Assembly: GCA_027490225.1 (NCBI GenBank)
Contig: JAIXYK010000031.1
Location: forward strand, 36,531-100,530
Origin: Bacteroidota bacterium
GTDB taxonomy: Bacteria; Bacteroidota; Bacteroidia; M30B66
DNA length: 64,000 nt
Direction: 5' to 3'
The notes under the pieces were generated by a model, which was given only the letters and a program-made list of their open reading frames with translations, did no database searches and was not told the DNA's origin. How positions within the stretch are numbered: the first letter of the stretch is position 1; each line of letters starts with the position of its first letter. A program made the translations under genes and the position numbers. Positions 23,701-28,469 of this stretch are shown here, one piece after another.

Positions 23701-26463
23701 ATTATCTTTTCCGATAACTATATATGAACCAGCAGGAATTGTCGCAGGGAACTGAGCAGAGCCAGTAGAAGTTGCGGTAAAAGGATTAGAACCAGCAAGT
23801 GTAGTTGCAACTTGTGTCCAAGAAGAGGCGTTGTAAAAACCCATATAAGGAGTAACTCCTGCATTATAATTTGTTCCAACATCACCTGAATTGTATTGTC
23901 CAACCACAGGCGTTAAATTACTATTACCTGCAACAGCTTCTGTAATATACCAACTTCTAAGTACTGTGCTTGTAGGATCTGCAGCATTTGGAGGATTTCC
24001 ATCAGCTACTCTTATTCCATAAGTATCACTTGTTCCTGTATTTGTAAATGTTATTGGGTTATATACCGAATTACCAACAGGGAAAACAACAGCGGTACCT
24101 GCTACAATTTGTCTTAACTGACCGGTATTGCTTGTTCTTACATAGCTGGTTGAACTTCCGCTGGCTGTAGTACCAACTGTCATATTATTTGTACCCAACA
24201 CAAAAAATCCTGCAGTAAGTGTTAACGTATTATTTACAATGACCGGAATTCCAAGCGTTACAGTTGTACTTCCAGTTTTATCGATGAGCAACCAATCGAA
24301 CGTAACATTTGCATTTGTGCTTGTTATATTTTGTGCGTTACCTAAAACAAAGAATACTGCTCTAGAATTATTCACTAAAGAGCCATTCATTGCAAAATTA
24401 CCACCTAAATATAAATCACCAGCACTTGCATTTAAAGTTAAAGTTGTACTTGCATTAACAGTAATGTTTCCCGGCGCACCTCTTCCTCCTGCAAGGGTAA
24501 GATTAGTACCTGCATTTTGAATAATAACATTTGCAGGAATACCAAAACCAACAGCAACAGTTGTAGATGCACCACCTGTCCATTCGTTGCTCGTTCCATA
24601 AGGCCCTCCTGTATTGTATACCAAAGTAGAAGAAGCACCGTAATTAGGGGAATTTGTGCTAATACTTCCTCCTGAATTAATTTGTAATGTACCATTAATA
24701 GTAGTTACAGCAGCTCCTGGATTTAAACTACCTGATGAAACGACAACCGTAATACTTGTTCCAATGGTTAATGTACCAGATGAGCTTCCACTTATTGTTT
24801 TATTATTAGTTACAGCAATTGTAGCTGCTGAACTTGAAGTAATATTTTTAACAGTTCCACCAGTAGCTCCATTTGCCAATATATTTCCACCTGAATTATT
24901 TAAAGTAAGCGTTCTTCCATTTAAATCTAATGAGCCTGCGTTTAAGAATTGTAACACATCACCTGCGGTAGTATTTATTGTAACATTTGTAGATGAAGCA
25001 ATTTGCACAGACCCTGCAGATTTTCCTATCAATAAATAATCGAAAAACTGAGTACCACTTCCTGCGGTTATTACAGATGTACCTGTTCCTGTAAAGTAAA
25101 CTGCTCTTGTATTGTTTGTCCAAGTACTACCGTTATTAGTTAGATTACCTCCTAAATACAAATCACCTGATGTTGCGTTGAGCACCATACCACAGGATGC
25201 GTTAACAGTTACATTTCCCGGAACTCCTCTGCCGCCGGCTAGGGTAAGCGTACCAGTTTGAACAGTAACATTTGCGGGTATTCCAGAGCCTGCTGCAACA
25301 GACGCAATTGCCCCTCCAGTCCACTCATTAGATGTACCATAGGTGGTGTTATAAATTAAAGTTGAAGAAGAACCATAAGTTGGTGTAGTTTGAAAATTAC
25401 CACCATTTATTTGTGTTGTTCCGTTTAAAGTTAAGGCTGTTCCCTGCACCGCATTTGTTCCCGTAACTAGCAAAAAAGTTCCAGTTGTCCCGCTGGAAGG
25501 AACAGTTCGCGCAACACCCATATTAATTCCTCCGCCACCTTGCACGGTAACATTCGCAGGCCCATTTGTGGCAGGCCAATACGTGTGTCCTGCGTTAATT
25601 GGACCATAAGGACCTGATGTATTATTATATACTAAAGTACTTGAAGTACCGTAAGTCCAAGTTCCTCCTGACGCAAAACCTCCTTGATTTATTTGAAAAG
25701 TTCCATTAATAGTTGCTGTTCCTGTAATTGTTAAAGAAGCATCCACTATTAAAGTTCCACCTAAATCTACTGTAACATTGGCAAGTTGTTGAGCAGTAGT
25801 AATTCTCATGGTTGCACCACTATTTACTACTATGCTATTACCAACTGGGATTGTTGTGCCTCCAGTTCGGTTTAGTTGCATCGTTCCTCCATTAACTGTT
25901 GTTAAACCTGTATACGAATTAGCACCTGTTAGCAAAAGAATACCTGCTCCAGTACCAACTTTTCTTAATGGATTTGCGCCGGTAATTGCAGAACTGATAG
26001 TTATACCCCCAGCTGCGTCAATTGCAATAACATTAGCTGTAGCATTACCCAAACCAATGTTTAAATTTTGTGTTCCGTTTGCAATGGTGTGAGTAGTAGC
26101 GCTATTGTTTCTTATAATAGTATTTGCGATTGTATTTATTGTTGTTCCATTAAGCGTCAAAGTTCCTGCTGCAGTTCCTGAGCTATTATTTACAGTTCTA
26201 GCAGTGGTCGCAGAAGCTCCAAAATGAATGGATCCTATGCTTGAATTTGCACCTGGGATTCCATTCATGTTTATTCCAGAAGTTGGCTGAGTATTTAAAT
26301 TAAAAAATGCTTCAGCTGCTGTTCCTGATGGTACACCACCAGAAGACCAATTTCCTGCAGTTAGCCACGCTCCGCTGCTGGCACCAGACCAAACACTTTG
26401 CCCCCAGCTCGCATTGCTGATTAAAACAAGCGTTGCTGCAAGTAAAAAGCTCCGGTTCGCCAT
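8737..26463 (-). CDS. Giant T9SS-sorted repetitive surface protein (about 5,900 aa)
   Basis: One uninterrupted frame encodes a Thr/Ser/Asn/Gly-rich protein. I place the start at ATG 26463 because MANRSFLLAATLVLISNASWGQ (split: MANR, core SFLLAATLVLIS, end SWGQ) is a clean signal peptide; ATGs at 26604 or 26598 would add a 45-residue N-terminal extension. Domains in order: autotransporter-type beta-strand repeats (GANSYTGLTTVNGG, about 25.9 kb); repeated beta-helix modules; three tandem 150-residue repeats; an FN3-like domain (about 22.2 kb); a choice-of-anchor-D-like domain (about 20.7 kb); more beta-helix modules; two IPT/TIG domains (16.5 and 14.3 kb); an FN3-like LPVELLSF domain (9.0-9.3 kb); and a T9SS type A sorting domain (FPNPATETATLNI...LANGKYLLHV). 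Role: probable adhesin or surface fibre, inferred from architecture. It is monocistronic. Confidence 0.9.
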   Translation of the reverse strand: MANRSFLLAATLVLISNASWGQSVWSGASSGAWLTAGNWSSGGVPSGTAAEAFFNLNTQPTSGINMNGIPGANSSIGSIHFGASATTARTVNNSSGTAAGTLTLNGTTINTIANTIIRNNSATTHTIANGTQNLNIGLGNATANVIAIDAAGGITISSAITGANPLRKVGTGAGILLLTGANSYTGLTTVNGGTMQLNRTGGTTIPVGNSIVVNSGATMRITTAQQLANVTVDLGGTLIVDASLTITGTATINGTFQINQGGFASGGTWTYGTSSTLVYNNTSGPYGPINAGHTYWPATNGPANVTVQGGGGINMGVARTVPSSGTTGTFLLVTGTNAVQGTALTLNGTTQINGGNFQTTPTYGSSSTLIYNTTYGTSNEWTGGAIASVAAGSGIPANVTVQTGTLTLAGGRGVPGNVTVNASCGMVLNATSGDLYLGGNLTNNGSTWTNNTRAVYFTGTGTSVITAGSGTQFFDYLLIGKSAGSVQIASSTNVTINTTAGDVLQFLNAGSLDLNGRTLTLNNSGGNILANGATGGTVKNITSSSAATIAVTNNKTISGSSSGTLTIGTSITVVVSSGSLNPGAAVTTINGTLQINSGGSISTNSPNYGASSTLVYNTGGPYGTSNEWTGGASTTVAVGFGIPANVIIQNAGTNLTLAGGRGAPGNITVNASTTLTLNASAGDLYLGGNFAMNGSLVNNSRAVFFVLGNAQNITSTNANVTFDWLLIDKTGSTTVTLGIPVIVNNTLTLTAGFFVLGTNNMTVGTTASGSSTSYVRTSNTGQLRQIVAGTAVVFPVGNSVYNPITFTNTGTSDTYGIRVADGNPPNAADPTSTVLRSWYITEAVAGNSNLTPVVGQYNSGDVGTNYNAGVTPYMGFYNASSWTQVATTLAGSNPFTATSTGSAQFPATIPAGSYIVIGKDNAFISPSSIAISNSAPAASNQNAGTNDVVLQRLDLAVTVANTSLTGLNVTTAGSYISADITNLKVRYSTDNILDVGDATLSTLTTPGVSGAKVFPSFTSQALISGATYYIFITADIAPAATGGNTINLGTTAFSNISFSSGTKTGTDPVAAGGVQTFVSTSPSIAISNSAPASSNQNAGTNDVVLQRLDFAVTVAGTTFNGLTVTTTGTYASADIINLKVRYSTDNILDGGDATLSTLTTPGVAGSKVFPSFTAQALAIGTYYIFITADIASTATGGNTIGLGNTAFSNISFTSGTETGTDPVAASNTVTIVNPAIAISNSSPAASSHIPSSTDIVLNRFDFAVTSSNATLTGITVTTAGTYTSADVVNLKVRYSTDATLDGGDATLSTFTTPGVAGSKVFPSFTSQVINAGTTGYIFITADISATATPNNTISLGTTAFSNLTFTLGNKTGTNPVAAGNTRTFIKAEPTNYPTLFACGTTTATSIPLTWTDASTGILPDGYLIQWSNTSYASITAPSDGTPVADLANATLGARNVAQGVGNYTIPSLTSGTTYFMRIWSYTNSGSNINYKLVGEPQTSCATTTAPVTIWTNPIAGTNPGAANPYTTGQTVDPLIAVSGIGMGPGIANATANDRYNANGWNTGALDANDYFSLTLTPNTGYQINFNNLVYTSQASGTGPTNIAIRSSVDGYTANIGTPSITGTTISLTAGTYQNINSAITFRVYAWGGTGGTFSINDFTFTGNVVSLGTITTGTIGGGTTTYCAGVAGVSVPFTYSPAGNFPNGVANFTAQLSDASGLFGSPVNLQSVTSNASGSQSISVTIPSGTLTGTGYRIRVVSTSPTVNGIANVTNLTINNSITSITPAGAQTLVTSTNGATLTVNEGHTFSSRQWKYGTAPGGPYGTNLGTAQTQVPNFASAGTYYIVCESTYPAPCSNTVTSNEVVFTVNNPAPEINITGNSVNIVDGDNTPSLTDHTTFVNTAWGATATRTFTIQNTGSSTLNISGVSPYVLISGSNPSNFSITTPPSNSIAAGSSTTFVVTFTPNAVASFDAILTIPSNDSDEPNYAFYIQGVGTASNLSDVSFNSGSAVSTNANIDYISYQGTVLSNTGTGVNGSAGVMGFFLRDGGATLTDADNLGTELTGITFSVTNPGSIRSARLFNGASPLGAAVTVSGTSPIVFSGLTGVSVADNAQLALSLRVTFNAPVTDNQQMQFTVTSVTSAVSGSSAFAAGNGGGATSSTTGDINRIEVTADRLAFLVQPITTTVSTNMATVTVRGTDLGSSLDLDYTGSIDITSTGSLTGTPVNASAVAGVATYSTLNHSATGTNLTLTATTTGLAFSNTIGSDPFDIVSTPLNSYRTTASGLWNSNTALPAIWERLTAGWTASNSPAYGTSNNVYIRNGHTLTTNGAFGNTVNLIIESGGTLIVDHPSTAASILVRSGGTLQVNASFTIAIGGTFTVEDNADVFLNFAFGNPSTSIWQGNENFGALSNLNIWNWDDAQPLINGNVTANTYSGYSAAFGNVYIDIAGASGIGANWTLLGSSTGTINLTHGNFEFDSPDGFDIRFFTTIGGSATVGIQGDLVLNSGWSSARNVALTTSTATLVMNLKGNLVHNSPGTFTVRASNSISGSATFNIDGNIVMNGAGTAATTRFWLNQNAYGTANGALGIVNLKGNITVGANPILGNLGAIADQQFNFTGTTTQLVNIASVVSGSGSAGVPMAIKANAIVQLNTNNLTLNNNSSLVVEANGTLDFGFNGTTALLVNQPGTPTGTNTFNSAQGSILKITSPDGIVGTVTANLGNVQLPVSNKTFNNTATFWYIGKANQVTGNALTVGSTGKVVISDLDLDTYTLTLSNNIGISNGTLVDALGGKLDIRRGIVVGTNSADFSGTGRLVMSGGTYRIQSNSATVPFLSNYANYSLTGGTVELNATGNQTLSGAPPAYYNIAATGSNTFGTDFKGVSSALIVNNNVLVSGTSVFDLQSNGMTGAAGLTMTGGRLRMAKLNVTLPEITGVATPYAISGGIVELYGSATGQTHSIRGTYNAGASNVSYFNVELNSASASVGALLANVVAQAGFSVQDVFNVNSPTCFQLGSGFTISDAGVTSTFNVNAGATLKYGGTIDASGATGNLRTDIRNLPTTASYGFVGSISPQTVGTGLPATMVNLYMDKDLATNVVTLAGNATVSNQLVLGTGILDAVSNTVFVSNTATTGITGASANSFVSGRLNRSLPASLLTGTTYNFPVGKQSPITYLPANLVNPTTGTGAVSVTMEAFNTNSGGTPDPNSIGSLSTAEYWSLAATGNFNGSQFTLARPTAVSPLSSIGRSTTTATGTYVFIGGTPSGSQIANSNFSAGNTQFLAFANPIAPPTITLVQGTSPTFAPQADYTGYVGQTLTITGTNFTSTAGMTVSIGGLAATTFTVVNSTTITAVVAQAASGATVVVTNTVTSGTTNAAFTFLGWISDASTDWGTGSTWLGGVVPPASVAVTIAHAVTANGVVANNPNTLTIRSGSSLTFGAAGTLTVNTTLTNGGSIIMTAGGILTMANASAFANGSATFTGGTGTVVFAGSCTVSTTGGIPFNNVTINSPINLGLSTSIAGTLRVNQGGSITTNALTYGTASTLSYNGVFTQTANALEFPSVNGPTNFTANNSSLVVLPFSRTVNGNVRVLSGTLRSNGAVTLSMTGASATLEVTGILLGTDAGIGNDMILDITGLVTVTGSNITVCKVYSTNVAAGATLALARNNFEVRYGAFDINSNSTLRMDANGNVAAFDANSRVPVYAATANLVYNSGTAYGRLVEWSTLSGPAGYPGNVIIQNGTTLNIGAPTTNLGIVNNLTLGVTGSAGSLNMQSTNQAITVGGNLTIGSDVATSTLTLSTNATSPGIRVAGNWNRNSFGSLVGTGANGRGVFFNGTGAQSITANGGETFQFLLIQKTVGSNLTLNDPVTVNSTLTLTSGNVILGSNDLRAATQASGSATSYAITNGSGRLRLDVGSSNILFPVGNSTYNPVTLNNSGTADVYGVIARDGAAGSEADASKIVLRNWDINEGTAGGSNLAVTAQWNAPVAQTGQEEINFVRGNAIKWIGNFTSGAWTNNAATLSGSDPYTYTASGITTVGIFEPGIENAFLQIPLITSYTPTTAYTGEVITITGLNLNALTSVTLGGSAAILTTPAATSTTAYYIVGSGASGNLVATNAVGSTPATVPFTYLGYITNNNTDWNTGSTWLGGNVPIANATTTVNHDITINGTVVNAPNTILVNATKSIAFGGGSIGVNTSLTNNGTINMTGGGTLTFSATDVLTNNGTFTGGTGNVVFSGTGTVNGTTACQFNNFTINGLATLTRVPTINGIFQINAGGTISAAPNYGASSTLMYNTGANYGRDLEWSTATGAGAPVNVQISGNTTLIPAKITNAYNSVVLNVGGNLTIDAGSNMYMDFGGNNMLVNLNVTGNLNLNGNLSASQASGRDIYVGGNWTNNGSGVNFFPNNRAVFLNGTSIQTVGGSNASLTSFAFLILNNASGANLSAAINVNNGLTLTNGILSIGNFNLNMASATITGASTTRFIQTNGTGYLRRVVSSVDLTFPVGISTSYAPAILNQAGTSETIGVRVKATPFDQSLADANQMVNLQWYLNESTAGANNLVTKFQWNNGTPNDEASGFLRANGVFHGNWISGSTYGVRPTALSGADPYLSTSTVNYTGNLSDQLFLVGNINGFTSCVQTANNGQWNDPNSWNLGGTIIPSPNSNVCILHNINILTTDPNPDVVNSLTLNAGGSLTVGAGKTITIANLGSVVNASGSNLNFGNGEVYCNGTVAIAGANSVTFNNLTLNGNTTLTTAPIISNALQLNASSFFVSGSPTYLSGASLIYNTGGAYNMSQEWTGNSLTAGSGIPSNVTIQGGTTVNFPTSNRGFGGNLNITNGTLNLNGTSGDLYIGGNWTRNNTAAFNPNNRAVFFNGSGTQTIEITGGGTATFDYLFVDKTAGTLVISNSTATNVSVTGPLGGNIFRLNNATSLDLNGRTLSFTGASAGNIITAGGINTIGGASGGLISISGGTKTVTATGGGTFNFGSNVTLALAGGLNFGTNLSTVNGTLQIALGGFVSTNAPFYGTNSTLRYFSGSAYTRGTEWSATAGAGYPFNVTIDPNGSNTTLNMGSSAANQTIAGNLTINAGAASPGAGLNMQTMTGFLGVAGNVVVNNAGVLTLSTVVGGDIKVAGNFTRNTGGTLTQNNREVEMNGTTLQTINGVNGFAYLAINNTGSTVQISANTTVSNRLRLTNGTLDLNSLSVTMSNGSEIYRTNSTATMNAEASLTSGDVYDVRYAGTLTTGNEFSSNNTFVRDLIIESGALPTMGASRTVNRNVRLAGDLNLGTFTLTHRGRNATLGAAGSIEITSGNRNITGSAGCIYDVIGIGGNNPVEFTKQVTNPGGGTLNVGADVLMRIADGRMDFGSGSPTTINGTLQVALGGSVNPNPCYYGVGSTLRFANTVDYQVPAADITWSTGAIASGLPGIPWNVDINDTGTDLQLQDTRALRNNLTITNGTFTLTPAYTGSFNIGGNWTRTGASSAFNHNSKKVTFDRQSAGNQAITVGSGVSSETFYDLEVSTLTGDVQLGTSSNVNILNNLNFVNGRFNLNGVNNLIIGNSSANGTITGFGAGRYVISNGGNLRRYTNSNATYDFPVGDNATYSPAQLVLTNGGQANAYIDSKVVNAIHPNMTAPVPTRYIARYWSIEPTGLAGIPLYNINYTYSAADEVGTGVMYPVKYSTTNPVPGWFSCPGSSAVAITGTAGADDNVLKTFSWSGLTTFSDFTGAGNGSPLPVELLSFDAVPVNNAEVLVTWTTASEINNDQFIVERSLDAVNFEFVGEVNGAGNSNFTRNYTLTDVKPYNGVSYYRLRQVDFNGEQETFTPVAVFLTGAVGSSMNVFPNPATETATLNINGQYKGKAVLQIIDITGRNISKQQINLTEGSNAIKLDVDGLANGKYLLHVTLSDGTRMNKPLIINK
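10230..25660 (-). repeat. Dispersed beta-helix module, at least nine copies, in the giant gene
   Basis: A module with the core line (P/x)xYGxSSTLxYN, then a Trp-containing line (EWTGG or EWS), IPxNVxIQ, DLYLGGN, N(N/S)RAVFF and FDYLLIxK, recurs at about 25.63, 25.36, 24.62, 15.86, 15.35, 13.6, 12.1, 11.4 and 10.3 kb. The copies were counted by eye and are strongly diverged, so the span marks the outermost copies and not a continuous tandem array. Confidence 0.75.
22318..23692 (-). repeat. Three tandem ~150-residue repeats inside the giant gene
   Basis: Three consecutive units of about 468, 460 and 447 bp each start with an AISNSxPAxS line. They share DVVLxRxDxAVT, LKVRYSTD, GDATLSTxTTPGV, KVFPSFT and YIFITADI, and end in a G(T/N)xPVAA line. 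Units 1 and 2 are nearly identical in several stretches; unit 3 is more diverged (SHIPSSTDIVLNRFDFAV). This suggests internal duplication of a surface domain. Confidence 0.85.
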
Positions 26464-26919
26464 CCGTTTTAATCGGAAATTGCTTTTTTGGAGGTGAGTT
26501 TTGTTTTGGGAGGTTGATTTTAAATTTGCTACTGGCAAAAGTTCAACATTGGTAGTGTTGAAGATGGTAAGCAGTAGGTTTTTTAAAGTAGAAATCATTC
26601 TCATAGTTGGTGGGATTGATGTTGGAGGTTTGGGCTTTTTTGTTTGGTAGTTTCTTTTTAAAATCAATTAATTACGGGCAGAAAATTGATGAAGATGAGT
26701 TTTGCTAGTAATGTCATGGTGATAATTTTTGTTCAAGATGTTAAAAGTAAGTTAATTTTATGTTTTGTACAAATTATTAAGTAACTGAAATTTAATATAT
26801 TATGAACAAATGTTTAACAATAGAGTGAGAATGCAGTCAATATGGGTGTTTGACGGTGTTAGAATGACACAGTATGGATTGCGGGGGGTGATGTAAGGAA
26901 TTGTTTTAGTTTTGAGTAA

Positions 26920-27052
26920 AAAGCATAAAGTTGAAAGCATAAAGTTGAAAGTATAAAGTTGAAAGTATAAAGGGGAAAGGGGAAAGGTGAAAGGCGAAAG
27001 TATAAAGTTGAAAGTATAAAGTTGAAAGTATAAAGTTGAAAGTATAAAGGGA
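26920..27052. repeat. Heptanucleotide tandem array, 19 units of AAAGTnn type
   Basis: The 133 bp consist of exactly 19 seven-base units. Most alternate AAAGTAT (or AAAGCAT) and AAAGTTG, with a middle block of AAAGGGG/AAAGGTG/AAAGGCG. It is the same family as the array at 35606-35703. Unit length and phase are read directly from the sequence. Confidence 0.93.
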
Positions 27053-27240
27053 ATAGGAGAAACGCGGTGGTTGGTGGGATGAAACTAAATTCATTTAAAT
27101 TTATCCTATTTAAATGCTACATTTTAGAATTATAATTTCATTGTTTTTATACATTAATTTTTTGCATTTATTTTTTAAAAATGATTTTTAATAATGCGAT
27201 TTATTAACCTTTATTTGAATGATTATATGCGCATAAATGC

Positions 27241-27338
27241 TGCGTTAAGGATTGAGTGAAGGCTCCGCCGAGCGAAAGCCTGACCGCGCAATGGCGCTTT
27301 GGTTTGTGAGCTGGAAATTGCGGGGTAACGCCCAAATG
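27241..27338. repeat. GC-rich dispersed-repeat-like element A
   Basis: A GC-rich island in AT-rich surroundings. It opens with GGATTGAGTGAAGGCTCC and closes with GGGGTAACGCCCAAAT, with internal self-complementary pieces (GGCT/AGCC; GCGC/GCGC). The start and end lines resemble the element at 63914-63996 (GGGATAGAGTGGAAAG ... CGCCCAAAT). This type of element is scattered in Bacteroidota genomes as I recall; only two are present here. Confidence 0.55.
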
Positions 27339-27484
27339 AAATATGCTATTAAATACTTGAATATAATTGTTTTGAAAACGATTTAATTCGTGATTTGAGT
27401 TTTATGTGTTAATTAAAAGTGTTATTGTTTGAAATTTGTTTTAAAATTCGATTTGAAATGCGAAGTGCATGTTACAATTTCTTT

Positions 27485-27492
27485 TATTTTTG
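27485..27492 (+). promoter_or_regulatory. Putative -7 box (TATTTTTG) of the rhodanese/GNAT pair
   Basis: An exact TAnnTTTG match followed by C, 14 bp before ATG 27507. It supports the downstream start over the longer open frame beginning at 27429. Confidence 0.5.
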
Positions 27493-27506
27493 CAATTCAA
27501 AATTTT

Positions 27507-27947
27507 ATGGTAATGATTCTAAAAAAGTATATTTTATTGGTGTTAAGTATTTTGATGCTGGGAACAGTTTTGGAAGCACAGCAAGATCCTTGGACTAAAA
27601 GCCAATTAATTACCCCGGATGCGCTTGCTCAGAAATTGAAAAGCACAGGCAAAGATGTTCCTGTAATATTGAATTTTGGAGTTGAAAGGAATATTAAAAA
27701 TGCTATTGAAATTGGCTTGGTTAGTTCCCCGAAAGTAGCCGAAAAATTCAAAGCAGATGCTGCAAAGATGGATAAGAAAAAGGAAACGGTTATTTATTGC
27801 GGCTGTTGTACCATGGAAAATTGTCCGAATGTTAGAAATTCATTTAATAAATTGAAGGAATTAGGATTTACGAATATTAAAGTATTGAATATTCCAACTG
27901 ATTTGAATGTTGATTGGATAGAAAAAGGTTATCCAATGAAACAATAA
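27507..27947 (+). CDS. Exported rhodanese-like domain protein
   Basis: From ATG 27507 (or 27513) the protein has about 146 residues with a signal peptide (ILKKYILLVLSILMLG, ending EAQQ). The body is rhodanese-like: LITPDALAQKL, VPVILNFGVE, then VIYCGCCTMENCPN, where the rhodanese active-site Cys lies in a Cys-rich loop, then GFTNIKVLN. The longer frame from a TTG at 27429 reads through the promoter and is rejected. The YCGCC...CPN cysteines are typical of a Bacteroidota periplasmic subgroup, and a sulfurtransferase or redox role is an inference. The stop codon overlaps the GNAT start in TAATG, so the two are translationally coupled. Confidence 0.78.
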   Translation: MVMILKKYILLVLSILMLGTVLEAQQDPWTKSQLITPDALAQKLKSTGKDVPVILNFGVERNIKNAIEIGLVSSPKVAEKFKADAAKMDKKKETVIYCGCCTMENCPNVRNSFNKLKELGFTNIKVLNIPTDLNVDWIEKGYPMKQ

Positions 27948-28435
27948 TGAACGAAGAAATAAATAATTATCAACGTTTAATTTCTTTAGCAAATTCAGTT
28001 TTCGAAACGAAAAACGACCCGCATCAATTGGATGTAAATGAGGAAGTAATGGAAAGATTAGCTGCTATTCATCCTTCGTGTTTGTCTGAATTTGACGAAG
28101 GTGACGGACCTCTTTCTTGGGTGTTGGTATTTCCAACAAGCAATATTTTAAGAGATAGATTTTTGAAGAATGAAATAACTGAAAAAGAATTATTTTATTT
28201 AACTGAAATTGGTGTTAAATATGATGCAATTTATTTGTGTTCTGCCTTGGTATTAGAAGAATATAGAAAAAAAGGAATTGCCAAACAATTGACATTAAAC
28301 GCAATTAAAAATATTCAAAAAGAGCATACAATTACTTCTTTATTTTACTGGGCATTTACAGAAGAGGGTAGATGGGCTGCAGAAAGTATTGCAAAAGCTG
28401 CTGGACTTGACTTATTAGAAAGCACAAGCAATTAG
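27947..28435 (+). CDS. GNAT-family N-acetyltransferase
   Basis: The 162-residue protein starts at ATG 27947, one base inside the previous stop. The GNAT fold is seen in the beta-4 line YDAIYLCSALVLEEYRKKGI followed by the acetyl-CoA pyrophosphate loop R-x-x-G-I-A (RKKGIAKQL, about residues 103-111) and a C-terminal FYWAFTEEGRWAAESIAKAAGL region. The acceptor substrate is unknown. It forms a two-gene unit with the rhodanese-like protein. Confidence 0.8.
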   Translation: MNEEINNYQRLISLANSVFETKNDPHQLDVNEEVMERLAAIHPSCLSEFDEGDGPLSWVLVFPTSNILRDRFLKNEITEKELFYLTEIGVKYDAIYLCSALVLEEYRKKGIAKQLTLNAIKNIQKEHTITSLFYWAFTEEGRWAAESIAKAAGLDLLESTSN

Positions 28436-28469
28436 TTAAGAAAGAATTAATTATTTAATAGATTAATTT

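Larger units (their letters stand above)
26464..27484. other. Long gene-free region between the giant gene and the rhodanese gene
   Basis: About 1 kb lies between the divergent genes. 26464-26667 could be translated as an N-terminal extension of the giant protein. 26668-26919 is AT-rich with no consensus -7 box that I could find for the giant gene. A heptanucleotide array (26920-27052) and a GC-rich element (27241-27338) follow, separated by AT-rich sequence. No ORF or RNA gene is supported; the open frame at 26906-27094 minus is only the translated array. Confidence 0.7.

Noticed and set aside
11084..25039. Many long open frames on the plus strand inside the giant gene (for example 15917-16417, 19982-20404, 24656-25039)
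   Set aside because: They are mirror frames of a Thr/Ser/Asn/Gly-rich repetitive gene, rich in Pro/Val/Ala with no motifs, starts or promoters. The minus frame is continuous with recognisable domains.
26920..27052. Possible CRISPR array
   Set aside because: Units are 7 bp with no spacers and no cas genes in the window.
26906..27094. A 62-codon open frame over the heptanucleotide array
   Set aside because: It is only the translated 7-bp repeat (21-bp peptide period) with no start signal or homology.
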